Below, one piece after another: positions 43,911-55,477 of a stretch of DNA of 64,000 bases. The notes under the pieces are model-generated. The model worked only from the letters and a program-made list of their open reading frames with translations. It had not been told where the DNA came from and did not search any database. This DNA comes from Alteromonas profundi (GTDB taxonomy: Bacteria > Pseudomonadota > Gammaproteobacteria > Enterobacterales > Alteromonadaceae), in assembly GCF_010500865.1 (NCBI RefSeq), contig NZ_JAAAWN010000001.1:124001-188000 (forward strand). Direction: 5' to 3'. The position numbers were made by a program, and so were the translations under genes. Numbering within the stretch: position 1 is the first letter of the stretch; the number at the start of each line of letters is the position of its first letter.

Positions 43911-44505
43911 ACGACGCTCTCATACTATCTAATAATAAAGATAATGCGCTACCGCGATGACTGATACGATTTTTCTCGTTTTTTTCAAGCTGTGCTGCGG
44001 TGCAACCATGCGAAGGCACGTGGAAAATAGGATCGTATCCAAAACCGCCATCGCCTTCACGTGCCGTAAGTATCTCACCTTGCCACTTACCTTGACTGAC
44101 CAAAGGTACAGGGTCATCGGCGTGGCGCATAAATACTAAGGTACAGAAAAAGTGCGCGGTACGGTTTTCTTGCTGCGCTAACGCCTCAAGCAGCTTATCA
44201 ATATTATCGGTATCACGGGCATCATCGCCGGCATACCTAGCCGAGTAAATGCCCGGCGCGCCGCCTAATGCATCTACCACTAAGCCGGAATCGTCGGCGA
44301 TAGCTGGTAAGCCAGTAACGTTGGCTGCATGGCGAGCTTTAATAATGGCGTTTTCTACAAAGGTGGTGCCCGTTTCCGGAACGTCTTCAACGCCCAGCTC
44401 TTTTTGTGCAACCACGTTTACGCCATAGTCGGCAAACAACGCAGTGAACTCACGCACCTTACCTTGGTTGCCAGAGGCTAATACTATTTTTGGAGGAAAT
44501 GACAT
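43903..44505 (-). CDS. rdgB: XTP/dITP diphosphatase
   Basis: A 200-residue Ham1/RdgB-type enzyme that hydrolyses non-canonical purine triphosphates (ITP, dITP, XTP) to monophosphates and protects DNA. The start [20 protein letters not shown] carries the SGNxGK substrate site; [42 protein letters not shown] and GFGYDPIF are further family motifs. It overlaps hemW by eight bases. Confidence 0.96.
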   Translation of the reverse strand: MSFPPKIVLASGNQGKVREFTALFADYGVNVVAQKELGVEDVPETGTTFVENAIIKARHAANVTGLPAIADDSGLVVDALGGAPGIYSARYAGDDARDTDNIDKLLEALAQQENRTAHFFCTLVFMRHADDPVPLVSQGKWQGEILTAREGDGGFGYDPIFHVPSHGCTAAQLEKNEKNRISHRGSALSLLLDSMRASFA

Positions 44506-44587
44506 ATGGGTACTCTTGAATACGAAGGGGAATGCGCGCTATACAGCACTTATGTAGCGCGCTAAAACGATTGGCTATCACCAGCCC

Positions 44588-45817
44588 CTATTTGCGTTTT
44601 TTCACCTTAGCCTTGCTTCTCGCTTTGGTTTTATCTTTTGCTTTAACTTTTTTCTTTCTAGGGCCAATTTTAGGCGTTTTATTTTTCGGCCTTAATTCAG
44701 CAATAACCCGCGCTTTTAACGGTTCATCCATATAGCGGGCGGCTTTAGCCACCATTTCAAAATCGTGGGCTTCAACCAATGAAATGGCTGTGCCCTTTGC
44801 GCCAGCACGGCCTGTTCGCCCAATTCGGTGAACATAGACATCTGCCTTTCTAGGCATATCAAAGTTAATAACATGACTCACGTCAGGTACGTCTATACCT
44901 CTTGCAGCAACATCGGTTGCAAGCAAAATAGGGACATCACCGCTTTTAAAACGTGCTAATGCTGCATTGCGTTTATCTTGTGGCATTTCGCCTTGTAGCC
45001 AACACACTGGCACCTCTTTTGAGGCCAAGAAATCTTTAAGCATTTGTAGACGCTCGCGGGTTTTTACAAACACTACCGCGGTGGTTACTTGCTCTTTTAA
45101 AATGTGTACAAGCAAAGCTTGCTTGTGGGCAAGGTCATCAGCAAGGTGGTACCACTGATGAATTTTGTTTTTTTCTTTACGCGAAGGGTTAGCTTCAACC
45201 ACTTCAGGGTTGTTTAAGATATCGTTGGCAAAGTTTCTTACCCCAGCGCCTTCAAGCGTGGCAGAAAACAGTAAGTTTTGTTTACGCCAGCGCGCCTCAG
45301 TAGCAATTTGATTTACTACCGTGGAAAAGCCCATATCTAGCATACGGTCAGCTTCATCAAGAATAAGGCACTCAATATCGCGACAGTCAGCGGTTTCTTT
45401 TTCTATATGCTCTAATAGCCGGCCAGGCGTAGCCACCAAAATATCTAAGTTTTGGCTAAGGGTTTCTTTATCGGTGCCATAATTTATGCCCCCGGTAATT
45501 ACGCCACATACCAAATTAGTGTGTTTGGTAATTGCTTTAGCTTGTTCAAAAACCTGTAGCGCTAATTCGCGGGTAGGCGTAAGCACTAAAATACGGGTAG
45601 CCCCAGGTTGTTTGCGGGGGTAATCTAATAAAAACTGGCATGCAGGTAATAAAAACGCTGCGGTTTTACCTGTTCCCGTAGGCGCAGACGCTAAAATATC
45701 GCGCCCGTCCATAGCGTGGGGGATCACCAACTCTTGTATGCTGGTAGGGGTCTCATACCCCATTTCTGCCACTGCATGGCACAGGGCATCGTCTAATTCG
45801 AGTTCTTCGAAAGTCAT
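44588..45817 (-). CDS. srmB: DEAD-box RNA helicase SrmB
   Basis: A 409-residue DEAD-box helicase. ASAPTGTGKT (motif I), PTRELA, GG, ATPGRL, DEAD, SAT, and RIGRTGRAG (motif VI) appear in order. The N terminus (FEELELDDALCHAVAEMGYETPTSIQ) and the Lys/Arg-rich tail (PRKKKVKAKDKTKARSKAKVKKRK) match SrmB, which assists early 50S ribosomal subunit assembly. Length is close to E. coli SrmB (444). It lies divergent from nothing nearby and next to cca on the same strand. Confidence 0.92.
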   Translation of the reverse strand: MTFEELELDDALCHAVAEMGYETPTSIQELVIPHAMDGRDILASAPTGTGKTAAFLLPACQFLLDYPRKQPGATRILVLTPTRELALQVFEQAKAITKHTNLVCGVITGGINYGTDKETLSQNLDILVATPGRLLEHIEKETADCRDIECLILDEADRMLDMGFSTVVNQIATEARWRKQNLLFSATLEGAGVRNFANDILNNPEVVEANPSRKEKNKIHQWYHLADDLAHKQALLVHILKEQVTTAVVFVKTRERLQMLKDFLASKEVPVCWLQGEMPQDKRNAALARFKSGDVPILLATDVAARGIDVPDVSHVINFDMPRKADVYVHRIGRTGRAGAKGTAISLVEAHDFEMVAKAARYMDEPLKARVIAELRPKNKTPKIGPRKKKVKAKDKTKARSKAKVKKRK

Positions 45818-45886
45818 AGTATAAAAACACTCATATTGAATGGTGCCTATTGTAGCATTGATAGCAAGAAACGTTGAAAAATTCTG

Positions 45887-47059
45887 TTATAAGGCGTTGA
45901 TATTTGTATTTGATATTACCGCTGCAATGTTTTCATATTTTGCCTTGTTAAGCGCAGTACGAATTTCGGGGCCTTTTACGCCCCGAGCAATAATTTCCTG
46001 GGGATTAACGCGATTAGCTGCTTCTAAGCACTCAACAATTAGTGCGTTTCTAGCAGGCCAGGCTACGTGGTTAATTTGCGCTAATGGCGTCATGGCCGCC
46101 AACACCAAGTCGAAGCGTTCGGGGCGGCGCCACGCATCGGCTTGGTTAAATAACGTAAGTAGCGTGTCGGCTTTAAATAAGGCCTCTGAAAGCAGGGTAT
46201 CTTTGTGTTGACTAACTAGCTGTGCCACATCGCTCACACTATTAGGTACGCGTAAGCGTTGGCAAAGCGCGCGGGTTTGGGGGGCAGACAGGCCGCTACA
46301 CAAGGCGCTAAAACGTATGCACAGTAGTTGTTCTGGTGTTTTTATCTTGTACGGGGTGCTACTTTCTTTATCTGTGTGGGTGTGCGTTAGGGCTTCAATG
46401 GCATCGTTTAAGCTAGCTTGGGAGGTGATAAGTTCCCCAAACCAGTCGTTAAGGCCATGAATATCCCGTAATACCTCAACAAACACCGCAGGCGAGTTTT
46501 CCAGTAAGCTACGTTTGGTTTCTTGCCACACACGTTCAGGGCTTAGCGCTTTAAGTTCACCGCTTTGCGCCATTTGTTGCATAAGGGCTATGGTTTCAGG
46601 GGCAATAGTAAATTGTAAGTAATGGTAGCGGGTGGCAAATCGGGCAACACGAAATACCCTTAGTGGGTCTTCGCTAAATGCTTCTGAAACATGGCGTAGC
46701 ACCTTATTGGCAATATCTTGTTGGCCGCCATATGGGTCGATAAGCGTGCCATCTGGGTGCTGCGCAATCGCGTTTACCGTTAAATCTCTGCGTTTTAGGT
46801 CTTCTTCTAAGGTTACTGTGGGCGAGGCGTTGCAAATAAAGCCAGTGTAGCCTTTGCCGGATTTTCGTTCGGTACGGGCGAGGGCATATTCGTCTGCGGT
46901 TTTCGGATGTAAAAACACGGGGAAGTCTTTGCCTACCTGCGTATAGCCTTTTGCTAACATTTCTTCTACAGTGGCACCTACCACCACATAGTCACGTTCT
47001 ACAACCCGACGGTTTAGCAAGGTATCGCGCACGGCGCCGCCCACCAAGTAAGTTTGCAT
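45887..47059 (-). CDS. cca: CCA-adding tRNA nucleotidyltransferase, HD motif missing
   Basis: A 390-residue class II CCA enzyme. YLVGGAVRDTLL, the RDY metal Asp, GKDFPVFLH, ARTERK, RRDLTVNAIA, IDPYGGQQDI and SEDPLRVFRVARFATR are all present, so 3'-CCA synthesis or repair should be intact. E. coli Cca (412 residues) also has an HD phosphohydrolase domain with FATLCHDLGK; here the aligned stretch is RFSALCSGLS (about 249-258), with no His-Asp, and the region is shorter. The phosphatase function is probably lost. Confidence 0.93.
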   Translation of the reverse strand: MQTYLVGGAVRDTLLNRRVVERDYVVVGATVEEMLAKGYTQVGKDFPVFLHPKTADEYALARTERKSGKGYTGFICNASPTVTLEEDLKRRDLTVNAIAQHPDGTLIDPYGGQQDIANKVLRHVSEAFSEDPLRVFRVARFATRYHYLQFTIAPETIALMQQMAQSGELKALSPERVWQETKRSLLENSPAVFVEVLRDIHGLNDWFGELITSQASLNDAIEALTHTHTDKESSTPYKIKTPEQLLCIRFSALCSGLSAPQTRALCQRLRVPNSVSDVAQLVSQHKDTLLSEALFKADTLLTLFNQADAWRRPERFDLVLAAMTPLAQINHVAWPARNALIVECLEAANRVNPQEIIARGVKGPEIRTALNKAKYENIAAVISNTNINAL

Positions 47060-47188
47060 ATAGCCTCTTATTTATTAATTACTGCTTACAACGCCATTAT
47101 TACAGAAGGCGAAAGCTTACGCACACTTTCACTTCTGGCGCGGCTCTGGTACTTTAACTCGCGTTTTTAGTTTTCAATAGCGAACAGC

Positions 47189-48100
47189 ATGTATCTGAAC
47201 TATTTTGGGTTAAACGATAACCCTTTTTCTATCGCACCTAACCCAGACTACCTCTATATGAGCCCTCGCCATAAAGAAGCGTTGGCACACCTCACGTTTG
47301 GTTTGCGCGAAAGTGGTGGCTTTGTAATGCTTACCGGAGAGGTGGGGACAGGGAAGACAACCGTATCAAGAAAGCTATTACAACAGTTACCCGAGAATAC
47401 CCAGGTTGCCATGATCCTTAATCCCACGCTATCGGCGTTGGAATTATTGGCCACCGTATGCGATGAGTTAGGCTTAAGTTATCAATCTGAAAAGGGCAGC
47501 CTGAAATCGTTTACTGATTTGATATTAAGTAAGCTTGCAGCCAATCACCAAGCGGGCATTAATACCGTGCTTATGGTTGATGAAGCGCAACATCTATTGC
47601 CAGAAGTGTTAGAACAACTGCGCTTACTAACTAACTTAGAGACCAACCGAGAAAAACTACTTAAAGTGGTATTAATAGGCCAGCCAGAACTGCAACAGTT
47701 ATTAAAACGAAACGAGTTACGCCAGCTAGCGCAACGTATTACTGCGCGTTACCACCTTTTGCCTCTCACCTCACCGGAAGTACGCGCATATATCGGCCAT
47801 CGCCTAAGCGTGGCAGGCGGCGACATTAGTATATTTAGCCAAAGCACGCTTAAAGCCGTGCACCAAATTACCGGTGGTATTCCCCGGGTCATTAATCTTT
47901 TGTGCGATCGTGCACTTACACTGGCATTTACCAAACAACAGGCGGTGGTTAAAAAAGCGGTTTTCTTTGCTGCCGCAGAACAAATTCTTGGCGATGATGT
48001 TGTTAGCCAGCGTTTACAAGGGCGCAGGCGGTGGTATTTAGGCATTGCTTTTGTGGTGGCGATAGTATGTGGCTTTGGCCTAGGGAGCCTGTATGTCTAA
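47189..48100 (+). CDS. GspA/ExeA-like AAA ATPase
   Basis: A 303-residue ATPase: LNDNPFSIAPNPDYLYMSPRHKEALAHLTFGL is the ExeA/GspA start, TGEVGTGKTT is Walker A, VLMVDEAQHL is Walker B, and GGIPRVINLLCDRAL is the sensor region. A single membrane helix ends the protein (YLGIAFVVAIVCGFGLGSLYV). GspA works with GspB to help insert the type II secretion secretin into the cell wall. The periplasmic peptidoglycan domain of longer GspA proteins is missing. It overlaps the gspB-like gene by eight bases. Confidence 0.88.
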   Translation: MYLNYFGLNDNPFSIAPNPDYLYMSPRHKEALAHLTFGLRESGGFVMLTGEVGTGKTTVSRKLLQQLPENTQVAMILNPTLSALELLATVCDELGLSYQSEKGSLKSFTDLILSKLAANHQAGINTVLMVDEAQHLLPEVLEQLRLLTNLETNREKLLKVVLIGQPELQQLLKRNELRQLAQRITARYHLLPLTSPEVRAYIGHRLSVAGGDISIFSQSTLKAVHQITGGIPRVINLLCDRALTLAFTKQQAVVKKAVFFAAAEQILGDDVVSQRLQGRRRWYLGIAFVVAIVCGFGLGSLYV

Positions 48101-49250
48101 GCTCATCGACATTGAAAAGCTAAAACCTGGCATGGTGATAGTACAGATCACCAAACAAAACGGCCCAGTGAAAATTAGAAAGTCGGGGCTGGTTAGCAGC
48201 GACGCTATGGTGCAAGGATTGGCTGAAATGGGCGTTCAGGAAGTAGAAGTTGACCTTGAACAGACGGTAGAAATAGCCCCAGTTGTTCAACGTAATACCC
48301 ATACACAAGCGCTGCTTCGTGGCGATCACGACACCTCGGCTAATTTTGATAAGTCATTATCTGAGCAGTTTAACCGAAGTTTATTTTTGCCCACAGTACA
48401 AGGCTTACCTTCAATGTGGAAGCGCTATGCCAAAGATGTAGCCAAGTTTTTGGTGGTGGTAACGCTTGGCTTGGGTATTGGTTTCTCTGTCGCTACGGCA
48501 TCGCTATGGTGGCCGTCTTGGAACGCCTTGAAGCTACAGACGCCCAACACCGCAGTTAAGAGCGATAGTACGCAGGACAAAGGCAGTGCTACGCAAACAA
48601 CCGGTGCGGATAAACCCTCTGATACAGGGGAGGCGCACATAGCAGTACCCTATGATATAAATGCTGATGGCGAAAGTGAGCCATCACTAAGTACAGCGAA
48701 AGACGCGAATGATGGCAGCGCACATGCCACCGCCTCAATCACAGATAACAGCGAAGCGAATTCCCAGCCTGCGACGCAGACCGAGCGCAATGCAAACGCC
48801 GGGACCAGTGCTAACACTAGCGGTGGAAGCAACGATACTGTGGCGAGTTTAGCCGGAGAGGGGGGAGAAGTACTTAATGAGGCAACTGATGATAGCAATG
48901 TTAAAGTTTCCCCCGAATTACTCGCACGATTTAACGCCGCAGTAGAAGCATTAGATACGCGCGCGGGCAATGACGATACCTCTTCAAAACCGAAAGTCAC
49001 GGTACGCGACGACCTTCAGCGGGTAGATCAGCTCCCCGTACGCTTACTTACCCGCCTACCTAGTATGAACTTTAGTGCGCATATGTACGCATCTCAGGCA
49101 GAAGACCGTTGGGTTAGGGTTAACGGTAAACAACGTTTTGAAGGCGATTGGATAGACGATAAGGTTCAAATTGTAAATATAGAAGCGCAGCGTGTAGTAC
49201 TGTCGTTTGAAGATGAGTTATTTACCATGAGCGCACTTACCGACTGGTAA
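48093..49250 (+). CDS. GspB-like protein with N-terminal DUF3391-like domain
   Basis: A 385-residue protein with an unusual build. Residues 1-70 (IDIEKLKPGMVIVQITKQNGPVKIRKSGLVSSDAMVQGLAEMGVQEVEVDLEQT) match the DUF3391 domain that begins HD-GYP proteins, including the next gene (49298-50515). A transmembrane helix follows at about 119-140, then a long Ser/Thr/Asp-rich low-complexity linker (about 150-290). The C-terminal domain (about 310-385: LPVRLLTRLPSMNFSAHMYASQAEDRWVRVNGKQRFEGDWI) is the type II secretion GspB domain. It pairs with the GspA-like ATPase. Confidence 0.88.
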   Translation: MSKLIDIEKLKPGMVIVQITKQNGPVKIRKSGLVSSDAMVQGLAEMGVQEVEVDLEQTVEIAPVVQRNTHTQALLRGDHDTSANFDKSLSEQFNRSLFLPTVQGLPSMWKRYAKDVAKFLVVVTLGLGIGFSVATASLWWPSWNALKLQTPNTAVKSDSTQDKGSATQTTGADKPSDTGEAHIAVPYDINADGESEPSLSTAKDANDGSAHATASITDNSEANSQPATQTERNANAGTSANTSGGSNDTVASLAGEGGEVLNEATDDSNVKVSPELLARFNAAVEALDTRAGNDDTSSKPKVTVRDDLQRVDQLPVRLLTRLPSMNFSAHMYASQAEDRWVRVNGKQRFEGDWIDDKVQIVNIEAQRVVLSFEDELFTMSALTDW

Positions 49251-49297
49251 GTGTGCTGAATTCTAATGACCTGTAAGAAAAGAAACCTTTACACCCC

Positions 49298-50515
49298 TTA
49301 CGTTAAAAGCACATCTTGAAAGAAGCTTGATAGATTTAGTTTAAAGTCTTCTGGCCGCACGCCTGATACAATTTCATCGTCGCATTGGCGTAAGTCGATG
49401 CGCTGTATATCTTTATAAATAGCGTCGTTTGAAGCGCCTTCTTTCGCGTCATCGCCAGTAACACTATAAAAGCTTGTTACTACAGGGCTTAGTATGTCAT
49501 CTTTGTTCAATTGGCTAACAATAGCTAGCTTACCGCTTGAAAGCTGAACCAACGAGCCTACCGGGTGTACGCCAACACATTGAATAAACTTGTCCACCAA
49601 TCCTTGGTCGAGATTTTCTATATTTCTTAACCCTTTCAATGCCTGCGTAGGGGTAATACTCTGTTTATGAGGGCGGTTAGAGGTCATTGCATCGTAAGCA
49701 TCGACAATGGCCGCCATTCTGGCAAAAGAAGAAACGTGGTCGCCTTTTAATCCTTCCGGGTAGCCACTGCCATCTTGTCTTTCATGATGTTGGGCTATAA
49801 CCGTTAGGGTAAGCGTAGACACATTCTCGCACTGAGCGAGCATCTCAAGGCTTGTGTGAACGTGGCTTTTCATTATCTCCCACTGCGCAGGGTTTAAAGG
49901 CGCAGTGTGGTTGCGAATATCTTCGGGTAAAGAGGACATACCTAAATCCATAAGAAGTGCCCCTAAACTTGCCTGTTCAATGGTTTGTCTATCGTATCCG
50001 AGAAACTGGCTAAACATGCCCATTAAAATACAACAGTTTATAGAGTGCTCAAGTAAGTACTTATCGCTGCCTTTAATTAACGTAAGACAGGAAAGGGCAA
50101 CATTGTTGTCAAATAGGTTGTCGATAATATTTTGCGATAGCTCTTCAACGGGCCTTAAATCTTTTGCTGCCCCGCGCTTTAACATATTGATAAAGCCGTG
50201 CTGTATTGTAATGGCGTCACCATACAGATCTTTAGCGTCGTGGAGCGTAGATGGGGTAACCGCATTTGATGAAGGTGGATGCACAAGAGAGTTCGCCCCT
50301 TGAGAGGCACTATTTTCATCATTAGAAGATGCCGTTATAGTCGATTTTTCCATGTCCACTTCAACAATGCGCACACCTAAAGAATGTAGCTCATCAATCG
50401 CGCTTTGTGTTTTTACAATCCCTTTTGAGCGCATACGAACTGCACCTGATTGCTTTAATACTTGGTTGATGTACATGCCAGGTTTGAGTTCATTTATCGG
50501 TACTGCTTGTATCAT
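49298..50515 (-). CDS. HD-GYP domain protein with DUF3391, altered HD motif
   Basis: A 405-residue protein. Residues 1-70 are DUF3391 (VPINELKPGMYINQVLKQSGAVRMRSKGIVKTQSAIDELHSLGVRIVEVDME). The HD-GYP domain follows: LLEHSINCC, then HVHTSLEML and HHERQDGSGYPEGLKG (about 243-253), VDAYDAMTSNRPHK. Active HD-GYP enzymes break down cyclic-di-GMP. The expected HDxGK is MDLGM here (about 189-193), so the metal His and the Lys are replaced and catalysis is doubtful. The ATG at 50515 is preceded by GGAGATGAA; a TTG upstream is less likely. It is convergent with the gspB-like gene. Confidence 0.88.
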   Translation of the reverse strand: MIQAVPINELKPGMYINQVLKQSGAVRMRSKGIVKTQSAIDELHSLGVRIVEVDMEKSTITASSNDENSASQGANSLVHPPSSNAVTPSTLHDAKDLYGDAITIQHGFINMLKRGAAKDLRPVEELSQNIIDNLFDNNVALSCLTLIKGSDKYLLEHSINCCILMGMFSQFLGYDRQTIEQASLGALLMDLGMSSLPEDIRNHTAPLNPAQWEIMKSHVHTSLEMLAQCENVSTLTLTVIAQHHERQDGSGYPEGLKGDHVSSFARMAAIVDAYDAMTSNRPHKQSITPTQALKGLRNIENLDQGLVDKFIQCVGVHPVGSLVQLSSGKLAIVSQLNKDDILSPVVTSFYSVTGDDAKEGASNDAIYKDIQRIDLRQCDDEIVSGVRPEDFKLNLSSFFQDVLLT

Positions 50516-50670
50516 TTCATCTCCAACTGAACGCGCATTTTCAAGGCAAAGTAAATTACGTAAGGGCACAGAATGTAACGACAATTCACGTTTTAATACC
50601 CATCTATGCTAGCTACAAATGGCGAATGTAATTCCCTTTAACCAAATGGACGAACGAAATAGTGCTGTAA

Positions 50671-50704
50671 TAAAATAAGGCGAGGTATACTCGCCTTATT
50701 TTAA
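50671..50704 (-). terminator. Strong terminator after leuD
   Basis: TAAAATAAGGCGAG and CTCGCCTTATTTTA form a perfect 14-bp stem with a five-base loop; A and T tracts in the stem make it usable in either direction. It ends the leu operon. Confidence 0.9.
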
Positions 50705-50717
50705 CCACAGAGAAGGG

Positions 50718-51329
50718 CTATAGCCAAGCAGGTTGCTTGCCTTCAAATGCAGTAATGGCATCCGTTAATTCTAACGTTTGGCCAATTGCATCAAGGCCTT
50801 TCAGTAGGTTGTTTTTGTGGTGCTCTGCAATATCAAATGCTAGCTGGGTATCGTTAAATGATACGGTTTGGCTAGGCAAATCAACGGTAATTTTAAGCGT
50901 AGGATCGTTACTAACTGCGGCGAATAACGTGTCCATTTGCGCGCTAGATAATGCGACAGGCACAAGTTGATTATTAATGCAGTTACCGTAAAAGATATCG
51001 GCAAAGCTGGTGGCAATAACTGTTTTAAAGCCAAAGTCGGCCAATGCCCAAGGCGCGTGTTCACGACTTGAACCACAGCCAAAGTTTTCACGGGCAAGTA
51101 AGATACTCGCCCCTTTGTGTTCAGGCTTGTTCAGTGAAAAGTCTGGGTTAGGCTGTTTTTCTTCTAAATCAAGGTAGCGCCAATCGTGAAACAAATGCTT
51201 ACCGTAACCTGCACGGGTTACGCCGGTAAGAAACTGTTTTGGAATGATCTGATCGGTATCTACATTGGCCTGATCTAACGGTGCGGCAATGCCAGTGTGC
51301 TGGCTGAAACCTAATTGTGTCTCTGACAT
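50718..51329 (-). CDS. leuD: 3-isopropylmalate dehydratase, small subunit
   Basis: A 203-residue subunit that with LeuC isomerises 2- to 3-isopropylmalate in leucine synthesis. [36 protein letters not shown] and [20 protein letters not shown] are the swivel-domain family motifs. It follows leuC by three bases at the end of leuABCD. Confidence 0.97.
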   Translation of the reverse strand: MSETQLGFSQHTGIAAPLDQANVDTDQIIPKQFLTGVTRAGYGKHLFHDWRYLDLEEKQPNPDFSLNKPEHKGASILLARENFGCGSSREHAPWALADFGFKTVIATSFADIFYGNCINNQLVPVALSSAQMDTLFAAVSNDPTLKITVDLPSQTVSFNDTQLAFDIAEHHKNNLLKGLDAIGQTLELTDAITAFEGKQPAWL

Positions 51330-51332
51330 GGC

Positions 51333-52733
51333 TTACTCCTGATAATCTCTAACGTCGGCAAATTTACCGCTAATGGCTGCGGCGGCTGCCATTGCTGGGC
51401 TAACAAGGTGAGTGCGCGCACCACGGCCTTGGCGGCCTTCGAAGTTACGGTTACTGGTAGAAGCACATCTATCGCCAACTTCTAAGTTGTCGTCGTTCAT
51501 GCCCAAACACATAGAGCATCCAGGTAAACGCCATTCAAAACCTGCATCTAAAAAGATTTTATCTAACCCTTCTGCTTCAGCTTGTTTTTTCACATTACCC
51601 GACCCCGGCACCACAATAGCGGTAACAGAATCGGCTACTTTACCCTGTTTGGCAATATGTGCTGCGGCGCGCAAATCTTCTATACGACCATTGGTACATG
51701 AGCCAATAAATACATGATTTACCGCTATATCCGCTAGCTTTTCGCCGGGCTGAAGCCCCATGTACGCTAAGGCTTTTACCGCACTTTCTTTTTCAATAGG
51801 ATCGTTAAAGTCGTCAGGTGCTGGTACGGGCGCATCTACACCAATAACTTGGCCGGGGTTAGTTCCCCAAGTAACCTGAGGGGCAATGTCGGCAGCATCC
51901 AGTTCTACTACGCTATCAAACTGTGCGCCTTCTTCAGTATAGAGTGTTTTCCAATAAGCAAGCGCGTCATCCCAGGTGCTACCTTCAGGTGCATATTCGC
52001 GGCCTTTAAGGTATTCGAAGGTTGTTTCATCAGGTGCTATCAAGCCGGCTTTGGCGCCCGCTTCGATACTCATGTTACACACCGTCATGCGCTCTTCCAT
52101 GGTTAAACCGGTAATCGCTTCGCCCGCATATTCAATAACGTGCCCAGTTGCGCCGGCATGGCCAATTTTACCAATAATGGCAAGTATGATGTCTTTCGCG
52201 GTAATACCTACAGGCAGGGTACCATTAACCTTAATCAGCATGCTTTTGGCACGACTTTGCTTAAGTGTTTGGGTAGCAAGAACATGTTCTACCTGCGAAG
52301 TGCCGATACCAAACGCAAGCGCACCAAACGCTCCGTGAGTGGCGGTATGTGAATCACCACATACCACTGTCATACCCGGCTGAATAAGGCCCAACTCAGG
52401 CCCCATAACGTGCACGATACCTTGTTTTTGATGGCCCACGGGGTAGAGTTTTATACCGTGCTCTTCACAGTTTTTAGCAAGCGTATTCAACTGTAGCGCG
52501 TTTTGTGGCCCACAGGCGTCGATAGCAAGGGAACGGGTAGAAATACTGTGATCCATTGTGCCCACGGTTCTATCGGGGCGGCGCACTTTACGGCCTTTTT
52601 CGTTTAAACCAGCAAACGCCTGGGGTGAAGTAACTTCATGAATAAGGTGACGATCGATATAGATTAGGCTGTCATCGCCGATTTGATCGATTACGTGTGC
52701 CTGCCACACTTTGTCGTATAAGGTCTTGGCCAT
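51333..52733 (-). CDS. leuC: 3-isopropylmalate dehydratase, large subunit
   Basis: A 466-residue aconitase-type subunit with a [4Fe-4S] cluster. [40 protein letters not shown] and CSMCLGMN supply the cluster cysteines. The start [11 protein letters not shown] is standard, and length equals E. coli LeuC (466). Member of leuABCD. Confidence 0.98.
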   Translation of the reverse strand: MAKTLYDKVWQAHVIDQIGDDSLIYIDRHLIHEVTSPQAFAGLNEKGRKVRRPDRTVGTMDHSISTRSLAIDACGPQNALQLNTLAKNCEEHGIKLYPVGHQKQGIVHVMGPELGLIQPGMTVVCGDSHTATHGAFGALAFGIGTSQVEHVLATQTLKQSRAKSMLIKVNGTLPVGITAKDIILAIIGKIGHAGATGHVIEYAGEAITGLTMEERMTVCNMSIEAGAKAGLIAPDETTFEYLKGREYAPEGSTWDDALAYWKTLYTEEGAQFDSVVELDAADIAPQVTWGTNPGQVIGVDAPVPAPDDFNDPIEKESAVKALAYMGLQPGEKLADIAVNHVFIGSCTNGRIEDLRAAAHIAKQGKVADSVTAIVVPGSGNVKKQAEAEGLDKIFLDAGFEWRLPGCSMCLGMNDDNLEVGDRCASTSNRNFEGRQGRGARTHLVSPAMAAAAAISGKFADVRDYQE

Positions 52734-52741
52734 TACGTTAA

Positions 52742-53839
<1,098 letters not shown>

Positions 53840-55399
53840 CTACACTCCTGCAACGCGTTCTTGTTGATTTTTTTGCTGATCGATTTGGTCAGCTAAATAA
53901 GTATTGTTTAGTACGAAAATAAGGGCTTTAACCCCCGCTTCTACAATATCAGTGGCAAGCCCGATACCGTGGAAACGTCGCTCTTTATATGTGGCTATCA
54001 CACTAACTTGGGCGAGGGCGTCTGCCCCTTCACCTTTAGAATCAAGTTTAAAGTCGACGACCTCTAAGTTTTCATGACCTAAAATGGACATAATAGCTTT
54101 ATACGCCGCATCAACCGGGCCGTTACCTGTGCTCGATTGGATAATTTCCTGGTCCCCAACTTTCATTTTTACCGTAGCGCTTGGGATAATTTCGCGGCCT
54201 GAGTTAGCTTGTAAATACAGCAACTGATAGTGCGCCTGATCGTGTTTTTGCTTATCGAAAAACAACAAGGCTTCTAGGTCGTAATCATACACCTGACCTT
54301 TCTTGTCGGCTAACTTCAAAAAGGCGCTATACACAGCTTCTAAGTCATAATCTTCAACTTTATAGCCAAGTTCGGTTAAGCGGTGCTTAATAACATGGCG
54401 GCCAGAACGTGAGGTTAAGTTCAAGTTGTTTTTATTAATGCCCACACTCTCAGGTGTCATAATCTCGTATGTGTTTTGCGCTTTTAAGACACCATCTTGG
54501 TGAATACCAGAGGAATGACTAAAGGCGTTTGCTCCAACAATCGCTTTATTCGACTGTACAGGCATATTACATAATTGACTGACTAATTTAGAGGTACGAG
54601 ATATCTCGGTGGCATTGATGTTCGTATTTAAGTTCAGCATGTCTTTACGGGTTTGCAAAATCATCGCTATTTCTTCTAACGATGCATTTCCTGCACGCTC
54701 ACCGATACCATTGATAGTACACTCTACCTGACGTGCCCCTTGTTCTACCGCAGAAAGTGAATTTGCTACAGCTAAGCCTAAATCATTGTGGCAATGCACC
54801 GAGATAATGGCTTTGTCAATGTTAGGGACACGGTTAAACAACTGCTGAATAATTCCGCCAAATTCAGTGGGTGTGGTATAGCCCACGGTATCTGGAATGT
54901 TAACGGTAGTGGCTCCTGCATTAATTGCCGACTCCACCATTCTGCACAAGTAATCAATATGGGTGCGACCCGCGTCTTCACATGAAAACTCTACATCATC
55001 TGTATATTTGCGGGCATGTTTAATTGCCGCAACAGCCATGTCCACAATTTCATCTTGAGACTTACGCAATTTTGCGCCAACGTGAATTTCAGACGTTGCG
55101 ATAAACGTATGAATACGGAATTGTTCAGCCACGCTTAACGCTTGGCCGCAGGCGTCTATATCACCTGGAAGTGCGCGAGATAAACCGCAGACTGTGGCAT
55201 TTTTTATTTCACGGGCAATCATTTGAACTGATTGAAAATCGCCAGGTGAAGATACAGGGAAGCCCGCTTCAATAATGTCTACGCCTAAACGCTCAAGCGC
55301 CAGCGCAATCTGGAGTTTTTCTTTGGCACTTAGACTTGCAGGTAAGGCCTGCTCACCATCTCGCAATGTGGTATCAAAGATTTTCACTTGATTTGTCAT
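53840..55399 (-). CDS. leuA: 2-isopropylmalate synthase
   Basis: A 519-residue enzyme that joins acetyl-CoA and 2-ketoisovalerate, the committed step to leucine. The catalytic TIM barrel starts [17 protein letters not shown] and includes [37 protein letters not shown]; the C-terminal domain (about 390-519) is the leucine-sensing LeuA dimer domain. It is the first structural gene of leuABCD and lies behind the leader and terminator described separately. Confidence 0.98.
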   Translation of the reverse strand: MTNQVKIFDTTLRDGEQALPASLSAKEKLQIALALERLGVDIIEAGFPVSSPGDFQSVQMIAREIKNATVCGLSRALPGDIDACGQALSVAEQFRIHTFIATSEIHVGAKLRKSQDEIVDMAVAAIKHARKYTDDVEFSCEDAGRTHIDYLCRMVESAINAGATTVNIPDTVGYTTPTEFGGIIQQLFNRVPNIDKAIISVHCHNDLGLAVANSLSAVEQGARQVECTINGIGERAGNASLEEIAMILQTRKDMLNLNTNINATEISRTSKLVSQLCNMPVQSNKAIVGANAFSHSSGIHQDGVLKAQNTYEIMTPESVGINKNNLNLTSRSGRHVIKHRLTELGYKVEDYDLEAVYSAFLKLADKKGQVYDYDLEALLFFDKQKHDQAHYQLLYLQANSGREIIPSATVKMKVGDQEIIQSSTGNGPVDAAYKAIMSILGHENLEVVDFKLDSKGEGADALAQVSVIATYKERRFHGIGLATDIVEAGVKALIFVLNNTYLADQIDQQKNQQERVAGV

Positions 55400-55426
55400 G
55401 ACGCTCTCTCATTTGCATAGTTAAAA

Positions 55427-55452
55427 AAAAACCCGTGCAGTGCACGGGTTTT
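55427..55452 (-). terminator. leu operon attenuator terminator
   Basis: On the transcribed minus strand AAAACCCGTGCA is followed by CTGCACGGG and a run of T, giving a perfect GC-rich hairpin just upstream of leuA. It is the terminator arm of the attenuator (arms 3 and 4). Confidence 0.92.
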
Positions 55453-55477
55453 AGTGTGATTAATCGCTGGTCGCAAT

